Made by a program: the position numbers and the translations under genes. Shown in pieces: positions 13,918 through 26,900 of a stretch of DNA of 64,000 bases. The notes beneath the pieces are model-generated. The model made no database searches and was not told the DNA's origin. It saw nothing but the letters and a program-made list of their open reading frames with translations. The first letter of the stretch is position 1. Every line of letters starts with the position of its first letter. Source of the DNA: Hyaloscypha bicolor E (lineage: Eukaryota > Ascomycota > Leotiomycetes > Helotiales > Hyaloscyphaceae). Where the stretch lies: the NCBI RefSeq assembly GCF_002865645.1, contig NW_020194558.1:1178001-1242000 (forward strand), in the 5' to 3' direction.

Positions 13918-14496
13918 CTAATTAATTATTAGAAGTCTTATTTCTAAATCTTTATATAATAGAAGAATCTAGTAATTTTCTTTTCTTAAGCCGGATTTAG
14001 AAAAACCCAAATAATTCCTAATATTAACTAGTTAAATTAATACTTTAGCTTTTATATATAGTTTTAGGTACTTTTTATTACTAGCTTTTATATATTCTAA
14101 AGTCTTATTAAGATATTAGCTTTATAAGTAGTTTTAAATAAAGTTTATTTCTAGTTTTATTTATTTTAAACTTTATTTTTTATTTCTAGCTTTATATATA
14201 TATAATTTCTAGTTAGTAAAAATAAAAGAAAGAGAATTCTAATATTATAGGCCAGGCCTTTATATAAAAAAGACTAGTAGTTTAATTAACTAAATAAAAT
14301 TCTTTAAGAAAAATAAAAGAAATAAAAATAAAAGAAATAATTTTTTTTTAAAATATTCGAACTTTCTAAATAATATATAATTATTTTATTAACCTAAAAA
14401 GGCGCATTATATAATAAAGGCTCTAGTCTTTATTATATAATCTAATATAGGCTTTTAGCTAAATATATAAATCGGGTTTTAATCTATTATACTAAT
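13918..14496. other. Unassigned RIP-degraded sequence between B and C
   Basis: AT-rich, no open frame. Contains an imperfect hairpin near 14404-14441 (AATAAAGGCTCTAG and its near complement) that resembles the palindromic middle of the A/B LTRs, so a decayed third LTR is possible but not demonstrated. Confidence 0.35.
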
Positions 14497-14727
14497 TATT
14501 AAATTGAATTCCAAATATTTAAATAAGCTAAAAATAATTTCTTAGTAAACTAAACTTATATTAGAAATATTTAAAAAAACTAAGCCTCTTTAGAACTAGT
14601 ATATTATAGGATATATATATTTCCTTATAGCCTTTTATATTCTAGTTTTCTCTTTCTTAGCTTTAAATCGTTTTTATAAGAAATTTTCTATTTTGCTTTT
14701 TAAGCCCTAAATATTATACTTATAATA
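14497..14727 (+). repeat. 5' LTR of element C (diverged start)
   Basis: The 3' two thirds match the 3' LTR clearly. The first 60 bases align only loosely, starting TATTAAATTGAATTCC against TATTATAATTCCC in the 3' LTR. The exact start is therefore approximate. Confidence 0.6.
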
Positions 14728-16450
14728 ATATTTAAAACTTATTTCCTTTAATTCTATAAAGGATTTCAAATAAACTAATTTAGAACTATTAGAAATATAG
14801 GTATTACTAAGATAATAGAACCTCAGAAATACAAGTAATAGATTCTAGAATAATAAAAGCAAAAAGCTTTAGAATCCTTAAAGAAATTAGATATTTATAT
14901 CTTTATAAATATATATTAGTAATATATTAGGAATTCTTCCGAAAACCCGAAAATTAAAGAACTTTAAATAAAGGCTATTCTTTAACTAAGTTCTAGAATA
15001 ATAAGTATTTATAGGCTAATAATCTAACTATTATTCTCAAGCCCTATTTTATAACCTTATAGGCCCTATATATATACTAGTAATAAGATTACTAGAAAAA
15101 TAATAATAAAGGAAAAATATAATAAATTAATTTTCTAGAATATTATATAATCCGAAATAATATTAATTTCTTTTAAGGCTTTTATTAGTTTAGGTTATTC
15201 TATTAATAACTTTTTCTAAACCAAATATTTTATTAATATTTCTAAAGGGTTTTTTTTATAAATAAATCTATAAAAAAAAGGCTTTTCTTTTTATTAAAAA
15301 GCTCCTATATACTAATTAGCTTATTACTATTAAAGAATTATATAAATGAGCTAAGGAAGCTAATTATTTACTTTTAGATATTAATTTAATTATTATTAGC
15401 TATTAGAAAAATCTCAAGAAAGCTATTTTATATAAGATAAGTTATAAAGATACTAAAGGCTTTTTCGAGAATATTAAACTCTATAATACTAAACTTGAGG
15501 ATAATATTAAATATTATATAGCTATAGTAAATTGGCTTATAATAACTCTAGCTATTTCTATTTTATTTATTCTTACTATTTCTATAGTTCTGGCTATTCC
15601 GAATTTCTTTTAAAAGAATTCCGAATTATTTCCTATTTATTTCCGTCTAGAATCTCTTATATCTTATACTTTCTTTAGAAATACTAGAGTTACTAAACTT
15701 TTAGATCTAATTTTCTTTACTAGAAATTGTACTATTTGTAATAACTAGCTAGTTCAAATTAAGAATAAGCTATAAAGAAATACTAATTCGAATCTTAAAA
15801 TTATTTATATTTTTAGTAGATTTATAGATAATACTTTTGCCCTAACTAATTCTTATATAAATGAAAATAGTTCGAATTAATACTATTAGCTCTTAGAACT
15901 ATATTTTTATTTAAAGAAACTATATTTTAATTTTAATAAAATATAAAATACTTGTTATAACTTTAGTAATCTTTAAATATATTTTAGTTAAATATTTTAG
16001 GAATTCTATACTTTCTTTTTATAATTATTTATAAAAGGCAATATTAGTTTTTAAGATATTAAATATAAACTAAATAAGAAACTCTTATTAAAGTTTTAGA
16101 AATTAGTATATATATATTATAATAATTTCTCTATTAATACTATTTGTTTTATTTAATATTATATTATTAATAATTAGTAAATTAAGGCTATATATAAAAA
16201 GACTAAAAAATATAAGAAAATAGAAACTATTTTAACTAAGTTTATTTCTAGTATTATATTTTCTTATATTTCTAAAAAAAAAAAAATATTTCTAAAAAGG
16301 AATTTAAGAAGCCTATATTAATTACTTTTATTAAATATATATTTTCTTATAAATATAAGTAATATCCTATAAAAACTAAAGATTTCTTAATTATTAAATA
16401 TTTTAACTATAACGAGTTTAACTATTATACTTATTATTATTCGGTTAGAT
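14728..16450 (+). pseudogene. gag relic of element C with zinc knuckle
   Basis: Stops throughout. At 16399-16440 the plus frame reads YFNYNEFNYYTYYY, exactly C-x2-C-x4-H-x4-C with every Cys (TGC/TGT) turned into Tyr (TAC/TAT) and the His (CAC/CAT) into Tyr. This is the nucleic-acid-binding CCHC knuckle at the end of Gag as RIP would leave it. Confidence 0.65.
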
Positions 16451-16599
16451 ATAGTAAAGAAATCAAGATAGCTCTTTCTAGAATTAAGCCAGGCTTAGTT
16501 CTTATTCTAGTAAAGTATTTAGAGGATTTGAACTCTAATTTTAGTATAAAACCAGAAAACAAGTATTTCTAAAAAAGAAAAGTCTTTATTTTAGGGGCT

Positions 16600-19500
16600 T
16601 ATAATATAAATTTAGTAAAGATTAACTTAATTCATTTAATAAAAAGAAATACTCTTATAATATTCTATATTATTAATATAAATAAATTAGAAATTAAGTC
16701 TTTTTCTCTTATTAATATTAGAGCTAATAGTTATACTTTTATTAATATAAAGCTTATTTAGCTTATAGAATAATTTCTAGAAATAGAATTATAATTATTT
16801 TTCTTATTCTATATTATATACGGTTTTAATAAAAAGCTAGCCAAGTTTATTAAGAAATATATAGAAGTTTTATTTTTAATAAATAAATAAAATATTAATA
16901 TATTTATAATTATTCTAAATCTTAAAGATTATAATATTATTCTTAGTAGAAAATAAGCTATATATATTAATATTCTAGTTAATTATAGAAGATATAGACT
17001 TATATAACTAAAGAATAAGCCCAAATCTATATAATTTAATTATATTATTAGTACTTTTTAGTAATAGCTAGAGAAGTAATCTAATAAGAATTATTAAAAA
17101 GATACTAATTAATAAGATTCTATTATAAGCTATTTCTAGAAACCTTTTATTTTTAAATATTTTCCTTCTTTTAGATTAATTAAAGAGAATTATAGAAAAT
17201 TATAGAAAATTATAGAAAAGAAGCTTTTATAGCTTAATTAAAATATAATATCTAAATAAAAGCTAAAAAAGCAAGAAAAGGTTTTTAATAAAAAGCAAAT
17301 ATTAGATCTAGCTATTCTTATCTCTATAGTATTTAATTATATAGCTAAGAGAAAAAATATTATTATTAGTTAAATCTCTATTTATAAGATTAATAAAGAG
17401 CTTAAAACTCGAAAAAGAGAAGCTATTTCTGGCTCAGAGAATTAATAACTAGAAGAAATAAAGCTTTAGTAACTTTAAAAAATATTATTTCCGGAATTTA
17501 AGAAATATACTTCTATTTTCTCTAAAAGAGAATCTAATACTCTTTTTTCCTATAAATTATATAATTATAAGATTTAGATGAAAGGACTAAAGAGAACTAA
17601 AAGTATTAGATACTAATTTCTTTAGTAATAGTTTATTTAAAAGCTTCTAGAAATCAAGTATTTCTTAAAGAATAATCTGACTAAGGGCTTTATTAAAGCT
17701 AGTTAAGCTTTCTTTACTTTATTAGTTCTTTTTATAAAAAAAGTAAATAGAGATTTATGCTTTTATATTAATTTCTGTTATTTAAATAATATTAGCTAAA
17801 AGAATTAATATTTCCTTTTATTTATTAATAAAACTTTAAGTTAATTATCTAAAATTAAGATTTATATTAAATTAGATATTTACTAAGCTTTTTATTATAT
17901 AGTTATAAACCCGGACTCTTAGGAACTAATAATATTCTATATTTATTATAGAATATCTAAATATAATATTTTCTAGAAAGGCTTTATAAATGGCCCGGCT
18001 ATATATTAATACTATATAAATAATATACTTTTTAAATATCTAAATAACTTTTATATAATATACCTTAATAATATTTTTATTTATTTAGAGAATTTAGCAA
18101 AATATAAATAGTATATATAAAAAGTACTAGACTATTTATATTTTACTAGCCTCTAAATAAATATTAAGAAATTAGAATTCAAGGTTATATATATAAAGTA
18201 TTTAGGCTTTATTATTTCTATATCTAGTATTAAAATAAATTCTAATAAAATTAAAGTAATATATAACTAGTAATTCCTAAAAATAATTAAGGACATATAA
18301 TTCTTTTTTGGCTTCTATAATTTTTATAGATATTTTATTAGAAAATATAAATAAATTACTAGATATTTTATTTTATTTATAAAAAAAAAATTCTTTTAAA
18401 TACTTTAAATAATATTAAAAGGCTTTTAATTACTTAAAGAAAGCTATAATTTCTATTCTAGTATTATAATACTATAATTTAGATCTATTTATTATAGTAG
18501 AAATAAATATATTTAAAGAAATAATTATTAGCCTATTCTTTTAATAGAATTTAGAAATAGGCCTTTAGTATTCTATAGCTTATTTTCTAAAACTATATTT
18601 CTAGTAAAGCTTAATTATAATACATATAATAAGAAAATACTTGTTATAATATAAATACTAGAGAAATAAAAAGCCGAACTAGAGGATTTTTAAAATATTC
18701 TTTTTAGAATCTATTCTAATTATTATATTTTAGAATATTTTATAATTACTAAAAAGCTTTCTTTTTAATAAACTAAATAGGCTAAGCTTTTATTGCGCTA
18801 TTATTTTAAGCTTATATATTATTCTAGAAAATTAAATAAAATAAATATTTAGAGCTAGATTAAATAAAAGCTATAAACTCAAGTATTTCTTTTTAGAAAT
18901 AAGATTAATTCGGAGATTATTTATAACTTATAGCTTATAGTAATACTTTATAAAATTAGCTTATTTAATCTGAAATTTGGCTCTAAAAACCAAGTATATA
19001 TTAAAGACTTTTATAAAATATATATCTCTATTAAAGATATAATTTCCCTAAAAAAAGGTATTTTCCTAAAAGCTTTACTAATAGCCTCTATTATAATTGC
19101 TTCTATAGAAGTATTATTAGAAGCTTTTACTAAATATAATAGCTTATAACTAGTAAATAAGATCTTATAGAATAATTATATATTACCGGATTTAGAAAAG
19201 TTATATATAATAGCCTAAGCTAAAAGTAATATCTAAATACTATAAAATAGCCTTCTTTTATATTATAGAAAACTCTATATTATAAAGAATAAAATAATTC
19301 CCGGATTACTTTTATAAATTACCCTAATTTATAAAATATATAATAAACTTCTTTCTAGATATTCTAGATATATAAAGCTTTATTAGCTATTTAAAAAGTA
19401 ATATTACTAGTTATTTATAGATAAGAATATTAATTAATATTATAATAACTACTATATTTATAGAAGATTATATATATCTAGAAATAAGAAGCCTAATTTA

Positions 19501-20430
19501 CTTTATTTTCTTTTAATTTCTAATTATTTCTAATAATATATTACTATAAACTTTAAAAGCTATTTAGAAAACAAATCGGGCTATAATATAATTATTATAT
19601 TCGTGAATTATTTATTTAAGCATCTAATTATAATTCCTATATAAGATATAATTATAGCTAAATAGCTAGTACTTTTATTTTTACTTTATATAATATACTA
19701 AATAAATATTTCAGAAATAATTATATTAAATTAAGAACTTTAATTTATATTCGATTTTTAAAGCGAATTCTATATAAGAATTAGTATAAAGCTTAAGCTT
19801 TTAATAGCTAATTATTCTTAAATAAATAAATAAATAGAAATTATTAATTAGTATTTTAATTAGAGATTATCTATATATTAACTATTATTAGAATAATTGA
19901 AATAAATAAATTACTATAATTAATTATTAATAAGCCTCTTTTTAGTATAAAACTATTAGCTAGTTCCTATTTATAACTAAAAAAAAGCTATAAACCTCGT
20001 ATTTCTCTAAACTAGAACTCCTCTATTAAAGCTAGTTTACCTAAAAAGAAACTAAATAGAAATAAAGCTAAAGTATTAATAAATTAATTATATAAATTAT
20101 AATAACTTGCCTAAGGTTATATAAAGCAAATATAGAAATAATATATAATATAAGCTAATAAATACTATTATCTAATTAATTTCAAAATTAGAAATAAAGT
20201 ATAAATTATTATAAAGTACTATAAATTTAATTATTCGAGCCGGAAACTAGAGAATTAAATAGAGGGCCTATTTGAGATTCTAAAATAGTATAATTACTTA
20301 TTTCTTCTAAAGCTACCGGAAATTATAAAGATATATCTAGTTTTCTATATAAAAAAGCTATAAAAGAATTTTTAGAATCTTTTACTAGATTAAATAAACC
20401 CGGAACTGCTTTTATTAATACTAAAGAATA
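16600..20430 (+). pseudogene. pol relic of element C: protease, RT, RNase H, integrase
   Basis: The protease active site reads LINIRANSYTF near 16708-16742, consistent with LIDSGA after GAT-to-AAT and GGA-to-AGA changes. The RT fingers motif near 17640-17800 reads LKNNLTKGFIKAS followed by LFIKK and LCFYINF, the usual gypsy LRFCIDY block. The catalytic YLDD box reads YLNN near 18059. Text downstream of this gives YLGFIIS (about 18200) and FFGFYNFYRYFI (about 18300), typical of the RT thumb. Integrase sequence runs about 19440-20100 and is followed by the KLPEIYKDI-type pre-chromodomain strand near 20310. All catalytic Asp losses are transitions. Confidence 0.8.
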
Positions 20431-20842
20431 GTAAATAAAAGTATAGTATTAAATAAATTATTATAGTTAAGCTAGTAAGAAATAAGCTAAAGTATAGAAT
20501 CTAGTAAGTTAATTAAAATAAGAATTTAGTATAATATTTAGTTTTAGTACTAAATAATAGTTTCCTGGTTTTATAAAGCTTCTATAATAATAATATTAAT
20601 ATACTAGAATCTTTCTAAAACCTATAATATTAGCTAGATTATATAAAAAATAATACTTATCTAGAATTATATAGAAATAATAATAAACTCTTCTAAGTTA
20701 TATATTAAAAGCACTTGCCTTTTATATATAATATTTATATCCGAAATACTAGTTTATTTTAGGAAAAGAAATAATACGAAATTAGATAAATTAATAGCTT
20801 TTATAAAGCTCGGAAACGAGCTTATTTTAAAGAGAGAAATAA

Positions 20843-21093
20843 TATTATAATTCCCAGATATCTAATTAGATATCTTCTAGATATATATAATATAACTACT
20901 TTATTAGAGAAATATATTTGAAATATACTAGAAATATTTAGAAAACTAAGCCCCTTCGGAACTAGTATATTATAGGATATATATATTCTCTTATAACCTT
21001 TTATATTCTAGTTTTCTTTTTCTTAGCTTTAAATTATCTTTATAAAGAACTTTCTATCTTACTTTTTAAGCCCTAAATACTATATTTATAATA
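20843..21093 (+). repeat. 3' LTR of element C
   Basis: About 251 bp, starting TATTATAATTCCC and ending near TTATAATA, matching the LTRs of D in inverse orientation. Confidence 0.72.
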
Positions 21094-22250
21094 ACTTATA
21101 TTATATATTTATTACTAAAATATTAAATATATTAGAATTAGCTTAAAATAATAAATCTAATATATAATATTCTAATAAAAAAAAGTATTATATAATTACT
21201 TTAATTAAAAGTAATCCAAAATAGCTTACAAAAAATAAATAGATAAATAATTCTTTATATTATTTTAATCTAGTATTAATAAGCTAATTAGTATTTTTTC
21301 TATTAGTCCTATATTTCTATATAATTTATTAGATATTTTCTTTAATAAGATTTAATTTTTGAAATACTATAATATTATATATATTATTAAGAATTATATA
21401 TATATTAAATCTTTAATTAAACTATTTATAAGTTATAAGAACCCTGAACTAAATATAGGTTACTTAATCTAATAATAGGGCAAATATATATTTAGCTTAG
21501 AAAAGTATTAATAAAATTATAAAAATTAGTTCTTATAAATTCTAGAGAATTCTAGCCTTAGCTATTTAGTAAATTATATCTTTTAAGCTATTTATTTATA
21601 TGGCTTTTTTAAAGAAATAATTTATACTTTATTAATTATTTAACTATATAAAAAATAGCTTCTTAAAAGAGTCTTTTTAATAATATAACTAGTATAACTT
21701 AATATTATATCTGAAATAATACAAAATTTTATTTACTTGCCCTATTTACTTTTAAAATTTTAGTTACTAAAATATTTAAAGAATTAGAAAATATAATACC
21801 TTTAGCCTTTTACTAATTTATTTTAGATACTAGAGGCTTTTTTGCTCGGTTTTAAGTTATTTAGAGCCTTTAATTAATCCGGTTTTAGTAATATAAAAAA
21901 AGAGTAAAATAGAATAAAATAATAAACCTTATTTATATTTTATTCAAATATATTTTTTATTACTTATACTTTATTTAATACCTTAATTACTCTGGATTAT
22001 TTTAGAATAATTAAGTAATATATATATAATATTATATATAATAAGCTAGCTTAATTTAGTAAGGCTCTGAAATAACCCAGGCCTAATACTAGTATATTAT
22101 CTAATTAAATAATAATAAGACTTAGTAAATAAGGTAGAACTTTAATAATATCTTTAAGCTTTCTTAATTACTAGAAGGAGATCTTTCTCTCCTTTCCTAA
22201 AATGCTTCTATTATATTCAAACTATATAACAAACTTAATAAGAGTACTTT
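21094..22250. other. Unassigned AT-rich RIP-degraded sequence
   Basis: No reading frame or repeat boundary that I can recognise. Probably further degraded transposon sequence, judged from TpA saturation only. Confidence 0.4.
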
Positions 22251-22543
22251 TATAAAGCGTATAATATAGCAGGGTGCTATATAAGTAGTTAAGGTAAGGA
22301 GTGGAATCCAAGATAAAGTATGGAGTGAAGCGTGGAAGTATAATTGATTCCAAGAACTGATTCCAATAGATAAACTAATCAATGCCCATTTCCAAAGCTC
22401 GCATGCCTCTATATATAGAATTTAGTATTCCGCTGGATGTACGGAAATACTGGTCCTAATTAGGGAATGCGATCCCATATAAGTACTAGCCTAAGTAGGC
22501 TACCAAATCCAGCTGGACGTTTGCTATCAATGTGCGCATTACA
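22251..22543 (-). mobile_element. Solo LTR of the E family
   Basis: Reverse complement starts TGTAATGCGCAC and ends CGCTTTATA. It aligns over its length with the LTRs at 37935, 40003, 40926 and 43033, sharing blocks such as CTATATATAGAGGCATGCGAG and CTTCCACGCTTCACTCC. It is flanked by a perfect 5-bp target-site duplication ACTTT (22246-22250 and 22544-22548). No internal sequence is present, so it arose by LTR-LTR recombination. It is only lightly RIP-mutated. Confidence 0.9.
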
Positions 22544-22817
22544 ACTTTTGAGATAATATCTTGCTTAGAAAGCCAGGTATTATTTAAAGACAAATTAAAA
22601 GAAGAAGAAAAGCAAAAAGAGAAAAGAAAAGAGAAATTCTAAGGAGAAATATTAGTTTTTTATAAAAGAAAAGTAGTATTTAAATAGCCTTATATAAAGT
22701 CTATCTTAGTTTATATAATACTATTTAATAAGTAATTTGTTTATTTATTAATAATTAAATAAATATTAATTTACTAGATTTATATAACTTGCACGTGACT
22801 ACTCTTGAGTGACTCTA
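22544..22817. other. Transition from AT-rich to normal composition
   Basis: Contains a purine-rich stretch near 22597-22660 and then AT-rich DNA to about 22785. No gene is seen. Confidence 0.5.
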
Positions 22818-22868
22818 GAGTAGCTTGAGTAGCTTGAGTAGCTTGAGTAGCTTGAGTAGCTTGAGTAG
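22818..22868. repeat. 9-bp minisatellite (TAGCTTGAG)n
   Basis: About six tandem copies of a 9-bp unit GAGTAGCTT, in the first GC-normal sequence to the right of the AT-rich block. Confidence 0.85.
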
Positions 22869-23083
22869 TTTTTTCCCACACTGGGTTTTGGTCACGCTCA
22901 CGTGTTCCTGTGAAACTTTCTTTTTATACGGAGTGTTTCCGTGCCAGCTTTATTCAAGCCCTCCACATTATCCGGGCCCTTAAGACGAGTTTTGCTCCAT
23001 AGATAAGTGGCCTGCGTGTTACCTAGTTTACCTGTTTTGCTGCTTAAGAACCTGTGATTGCTCGTGTAATGGGGTTTACAATA

Positions 23084-23430
23084 AGGGGATTGCTAATGCC
23101 ACAGTGCAATGCCTAAAACCACAGCCGCTTAGTACTAAGCAGAACCTTGGTTTCAAAGGATCAGAATACAATTCCCTAGCAAAGGTTTGCAACAACGCTC
23201 CAGAGCCCGAACTGAAGGGGGGTAGGGGCACCCCACGAGCAGCTTGCTGCCGGCTGGGGATCCCCCCCCCCTGAAGGAGATAGGCGGAGGAGCACGATAA
23301 ATTAATTATAGAGGTTGCCAATTGAACTTAGGGCGACGGAAAGGCATGCCTGAATTTCTGAGAATTTGAGTACGTTTCTGCCTGCCGACTGTGGTTTTAG
23401 GTATTTCACTGTGGCATTAGCAAAGCCCTA
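23084..23430. mobile_element. MITE-like element with ~33-40 bp inverted termini
   Basis: The terminal block at 23092-23124 (GCTAATGCCACAGTGC...) recurs inverted at 23392-23424 with about two mismatches in 33 bp. The arms extend weakly outward to AGGGG/CCCT next to TA on each side. The middle contains a run of nine C and a small palindrome, with no credible gene. The size of about 350 bp, inverted ends and lack of coding capacity fit a MITE. Superfamily is unknown, though the flanking TA hints at Tc1/mariner. Confidence 0.65.
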
Positions 23431-23885
23431 TAATAATAAAGCATTTGCCAAGGCTTTTGAGAACATTGGAATTCTTCGCAGCGGACCTCCCATAATCATT
23501 TTGTCGCTAAGTCAATCTCTTTGTCATTTCATTCCACCCAACTCGTTATTTATTAAAACGTGGTCCCATAAATTGCGGATTACATGTGTCGTTCAATGAA
23601 TTGCAAAAATCATCTTCTTTCCTGTCTCCAATTCTTGGGCAGCACCACCGAGCATCATCGTCTCCACGAAACATTGTCCAACAAATTCAAAGTGGCCAAT
23701 GTCGAGGTCTCGAATATCGTAAACATCATCTAGGCAGAGTAAGACAGAATTTGCATTGACCATTGAGCCAACTCACCATACTCGCAACCCCCGTTTTTAT
23801 CCCCGCTGTTAATACAGCGTTTACAAGCCGGTTTTATACGATCACAAGCTTGGTTTATGCGATCATATTTGGACTGATAAATCTG
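23431..23885. other. Intergenic region downstream of the HET gene
   Basis: Normal composition. Only short frames are present, and I see no gene. Confidence 0.5.
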
Positions 23886-26058
23886 TTAGCAGAAACAAAA
23901 CATGAGGGTGATATTCAGGCAGGCCTTGAAATATTGACATCTTCTACAATCCAATTGATGCTTATCAGGCGGTATTTCGTCCGGAGCAAATGCTCCTTGA
24001 ACTGCACTTTGAGGAATAATCTCTTGAACGCTTCTTGGCCGGAGAACATAGGGAATCGTTGAACCTGCAAGGCATACCACGATGTCACCTGCACGTGTTG
24101 ACGCTGGGACCAGCGCAGGCCTGCCATCGAGCAACGACGTCAACCGACGACCCTGTAAGACAGATGTGGGTTCCGGATCGAGGGTATCATAAACCAGTAG
24201 CGCGATAATAGGATCGGTCTTTGCTGAACGGTAACCTTGCCCAGTATATAAATCAGACCCTGTTGAAGGGAGAAATCGTGCAGTATATATTTCAAGAGAC
24301 TTTGCTATATTTGTCCTGAATGCGGCATGTCGCTGAGATGACAGTGTTGCGTTTTTCAACGAATCTAGTGGATTTGAAAGTCTTGTATCAAATGCACAGC
24401 ACAAAGGCGGAAGAATACCAGGACCAAGCTCCTGATCAACCTTGCTCCAAAGCTCCTCGTAGGTCTTGTCATCAATCTGACTATATTCGCAGAGTATAAG
24501 TCAGTCCAAGGTCATGCCGGTATGAATGTCCATTTAGACGGGCATTTGTCTGGACAGCAGGAACCCTTCCCTGAAAGTGACCTTCAATGGTCATTTCACA
24601 TCCCCACGTGTCACTCTTTTCAACCAAAGAATAGTCAACCCACCGATCTTTGAAGAATTGTGCAATATTGAAGCCTCTGAATGGCAGACTGATCTCTGCT
24701 GACATCGTATTAACAGGGCTGGCTTTGGCTCCTACACATACAAAGGTCGAGCCAAGCCAGCCATGAGTTGCCTGACGTGGTACAGACCACTTTCTACGCA
24801 CGTGGTTTATGTTGTATGCGTCTTGAACGAAATACAGGCCCGCCGTGCCCAAGTACTCGGGGATGGTTGTCCACGGCGGGCCGGGCAATGGCACTGTCCA
24901 GTCTGGAGCCCATGATGCCATCCCTGGCCGGCGCTTGCCAAGTTCCACATCCTCCGCCAGGGAGAAGATGGAGAAATCACTCTGGTTTTCGAATAAGTAT
25001 CGAGCAACTTCCTCATACACCTGACTACAGTCTTTGCTGTAGTCAGCTTGAATCAGGTCGCGATACTTTCCCACGACATCGACGGATCGAGCAATAAGTA
25101 CATGTGCAAAAACAATATCTCGAGGGTCTGTAGCTCCCAAAGCACGACGCGACTGCAGCAATTCCAGTAAAAGCCAATCGCCATACATATAATTCAACTG
25201 GCTGTAGAATTTTGTCCGAAGTCGTGACATCCACAGCAAGATTTGGAAGGCCTTCGACGGTATCTGCTCTTTTGATGCTTGCTCCCGAGGGTCTAGCTGG
25301 GAAGAAAGTATATCATCCAAGGGGTGACCAATATCGTCTTTGCGAACCACAAGGTCGAGGTGGGATGATTTGGCAATGAAAGGCTCTGGCGCAGACTGCA
25401 CATGTTTGTAAAAATCATCCCATCGGCAACGAGCACTTCCGCATTGTATCCAAGGGCTTCGTGAGAATAGCAATTCCTGGAGTACCCATACCCTGGTGAA
25501 CCACACTTGACCGAGGAACTCATGAGATGCCAGCGTCCAAAGTTCATTACAAGTACCCATAGCTATAACACTCTTGGAGAATCCTTTCCTTACGTTTCCG
25601 TTGGAGATCCTCAAGGCATCGAGGAATAGCTCGGCTTCGGGAGTTGACGAAGGGAAGAAAATGATTGTGTGGGCTGCACAAGCATAGATAGGTCCCATGT
25701 GCCTGACCTGTTGCGTGCGTTCAGCGATATCGGCTTGGTTAATACAGATTGCATCTGCCCAAAGCCGTGCAACTCCATCTCTGGACCGGATATGGCGAAG
25801 TGCTGTGTCCAGGGTAGCAGTGATTTCGAGGGTCTTTTCATCAACCAAGACCGTTCGGGTGTCGTTTGGATCTCCCCAGACGTAAGAGATGGCCGTATAG
25901 GTATTGATAACATCGTCCTCGCACTCGGTCAGGCTCGTGTGAAGCAACTCGCATCGTACCTGAGCCTCTAGATCGGTTGATGGATGCAACTTAATGAGGC
26001 GAATGGCGTCGGAGCCATTGAGTCCGTGGTATTGATATTTCTCAACACTATCCATCAT
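23886..26058 (-). CDS. HET-domain (heterokaryon incompatibility) protein, two frames
   Basis: The main frame, 26058-24481, encodes 525 residues. The HET domain is clear: YTAISYVWG at residues 54-62, LWADAICINQ at 99-108, then ERTQQVRHMGPIY at 113-125, followed by a RVWVLQE block. HET proteins act in fungal nonself recognition and trigger cell death. The frame ends at a TAG near 24481. A second frame from about 24478 to 23886 continues with IDDKTYEELW and later GDIVVCLAGSTIPYVLRP, the usual C-terminal block of this family. The join needs either an intron or a frame change: a branch-like CTGAC lies before ATAGTCAG, and removing GTTCCT to TCAG (about 88 nt) is in frame, but the GTTCCT donor is poor. 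The start could be either Met of the initial pair. Whether the gene is intact is uncertain. Confidence 0.75.
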
Positions 26059-26900
26059 GCGGAGAGTTGAACGAAATTGATGAACATGGTGGCAAACGTC
26101 CGAATGTTGAAGAAAACGTAAAACTTGGAAGATTGATTTGCCTTCGAAATTTAGCGGAAGCTAAATAAGAAGGTTCTTCGAAGATGTGAGAACACGCGGC
26201 CTTCGGCAAAACGTTAATCCTAAAAATTACTAATCTTCATGATCCTTGCACAAACCCTTTTGACTGGTATCCTCTCTTCAATCCGGTCTTGGCGTTTTCC
26301 CCAAAATGTTTCAACACTTGGCATCAATATTATCACGTGTTAGCTTATAAGGGTGCCTTGTGAGGGGTAAAATTCGCTTAAGCCTCAGGCACACGTTTCG
26401 CTTAATTATGGCGCTAAGGAGTATTTAGCCTCGCTCCCAAGTTTCTACGAGCTTCACGCTTCTCTTCTGGAATTAATCGTAATTCTAGAAATCTCTTGTA
26501 TTCGTACGTAACGTGAATTTGTCCCGGTTATTCGTCAACCTGGTACATGGTTCACTTCTGCCTATTTGTCCTCTGGATCTTCACTATAGGGAGCTGAGCT
26601 AAGTGGCGTGTTAGTTGCATGCAGAGAACAGCCGACGTGTGATCTAGGCTCGCGCTCTGCAGCCCCTTTATTCGTCAAATGAATTCTTCCTGAAGAAAGA
26701 CGGTCCTAAAACACGCTAAAATCGCGGCTCGCTTAATCCAGCCAATGAGAGAAAGTCACGTATAACCCCAGTAGCATCAAAATATTAACTCACTATATAT
26801 AACTTCATAAATTACAACTATAATAATACCACGATCTACGAATTAAAAGAGCCCTTTAAGACTATCAAAATGCCGTAGCGCTTTACTTTCCCCTCTGGAC
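26059..26900. other. Intergenic region upstream of the HET gene
   Basis: Presumed to hold the promoter of the HET gene. Sequence around 26336-26520 starts TGTTAGCTTATAAGG and looks LTR-like, but I find no partner or duplication to support it. A CACGTG lies near 26334. Confidence 0.4.

Larger units (their letters stand above)
14497..21093 (+). mobile_element. RIP-degraded Ty3/gypsy element C
   Basis: About 6.6 kb, a family different from A. The terminal repeats share the block around CTAAGCCxCTTxxGAACTAG at 14575-14727 and 20940-21093. The internal region translates, with stops, into Gag zinc knuckle, protease, RT, RNase H, integrase and a chromodomain-proximal tail on the plus strand. The same family occurs inverted as element D. 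I could not find a clean target-site duplication. Confidence 0.82.

Noticed and set aside
22197..22382. 61-codon minus-strand frame
   Set aside because: Lies mostly inside the E-family solo LTR; no domain and no independent support.
26336..26520. LTR starting TGTTAGCTTATAAGG
   Set aside because: Looks LTR-like, but no second copy, no CA end and no duplication were found.
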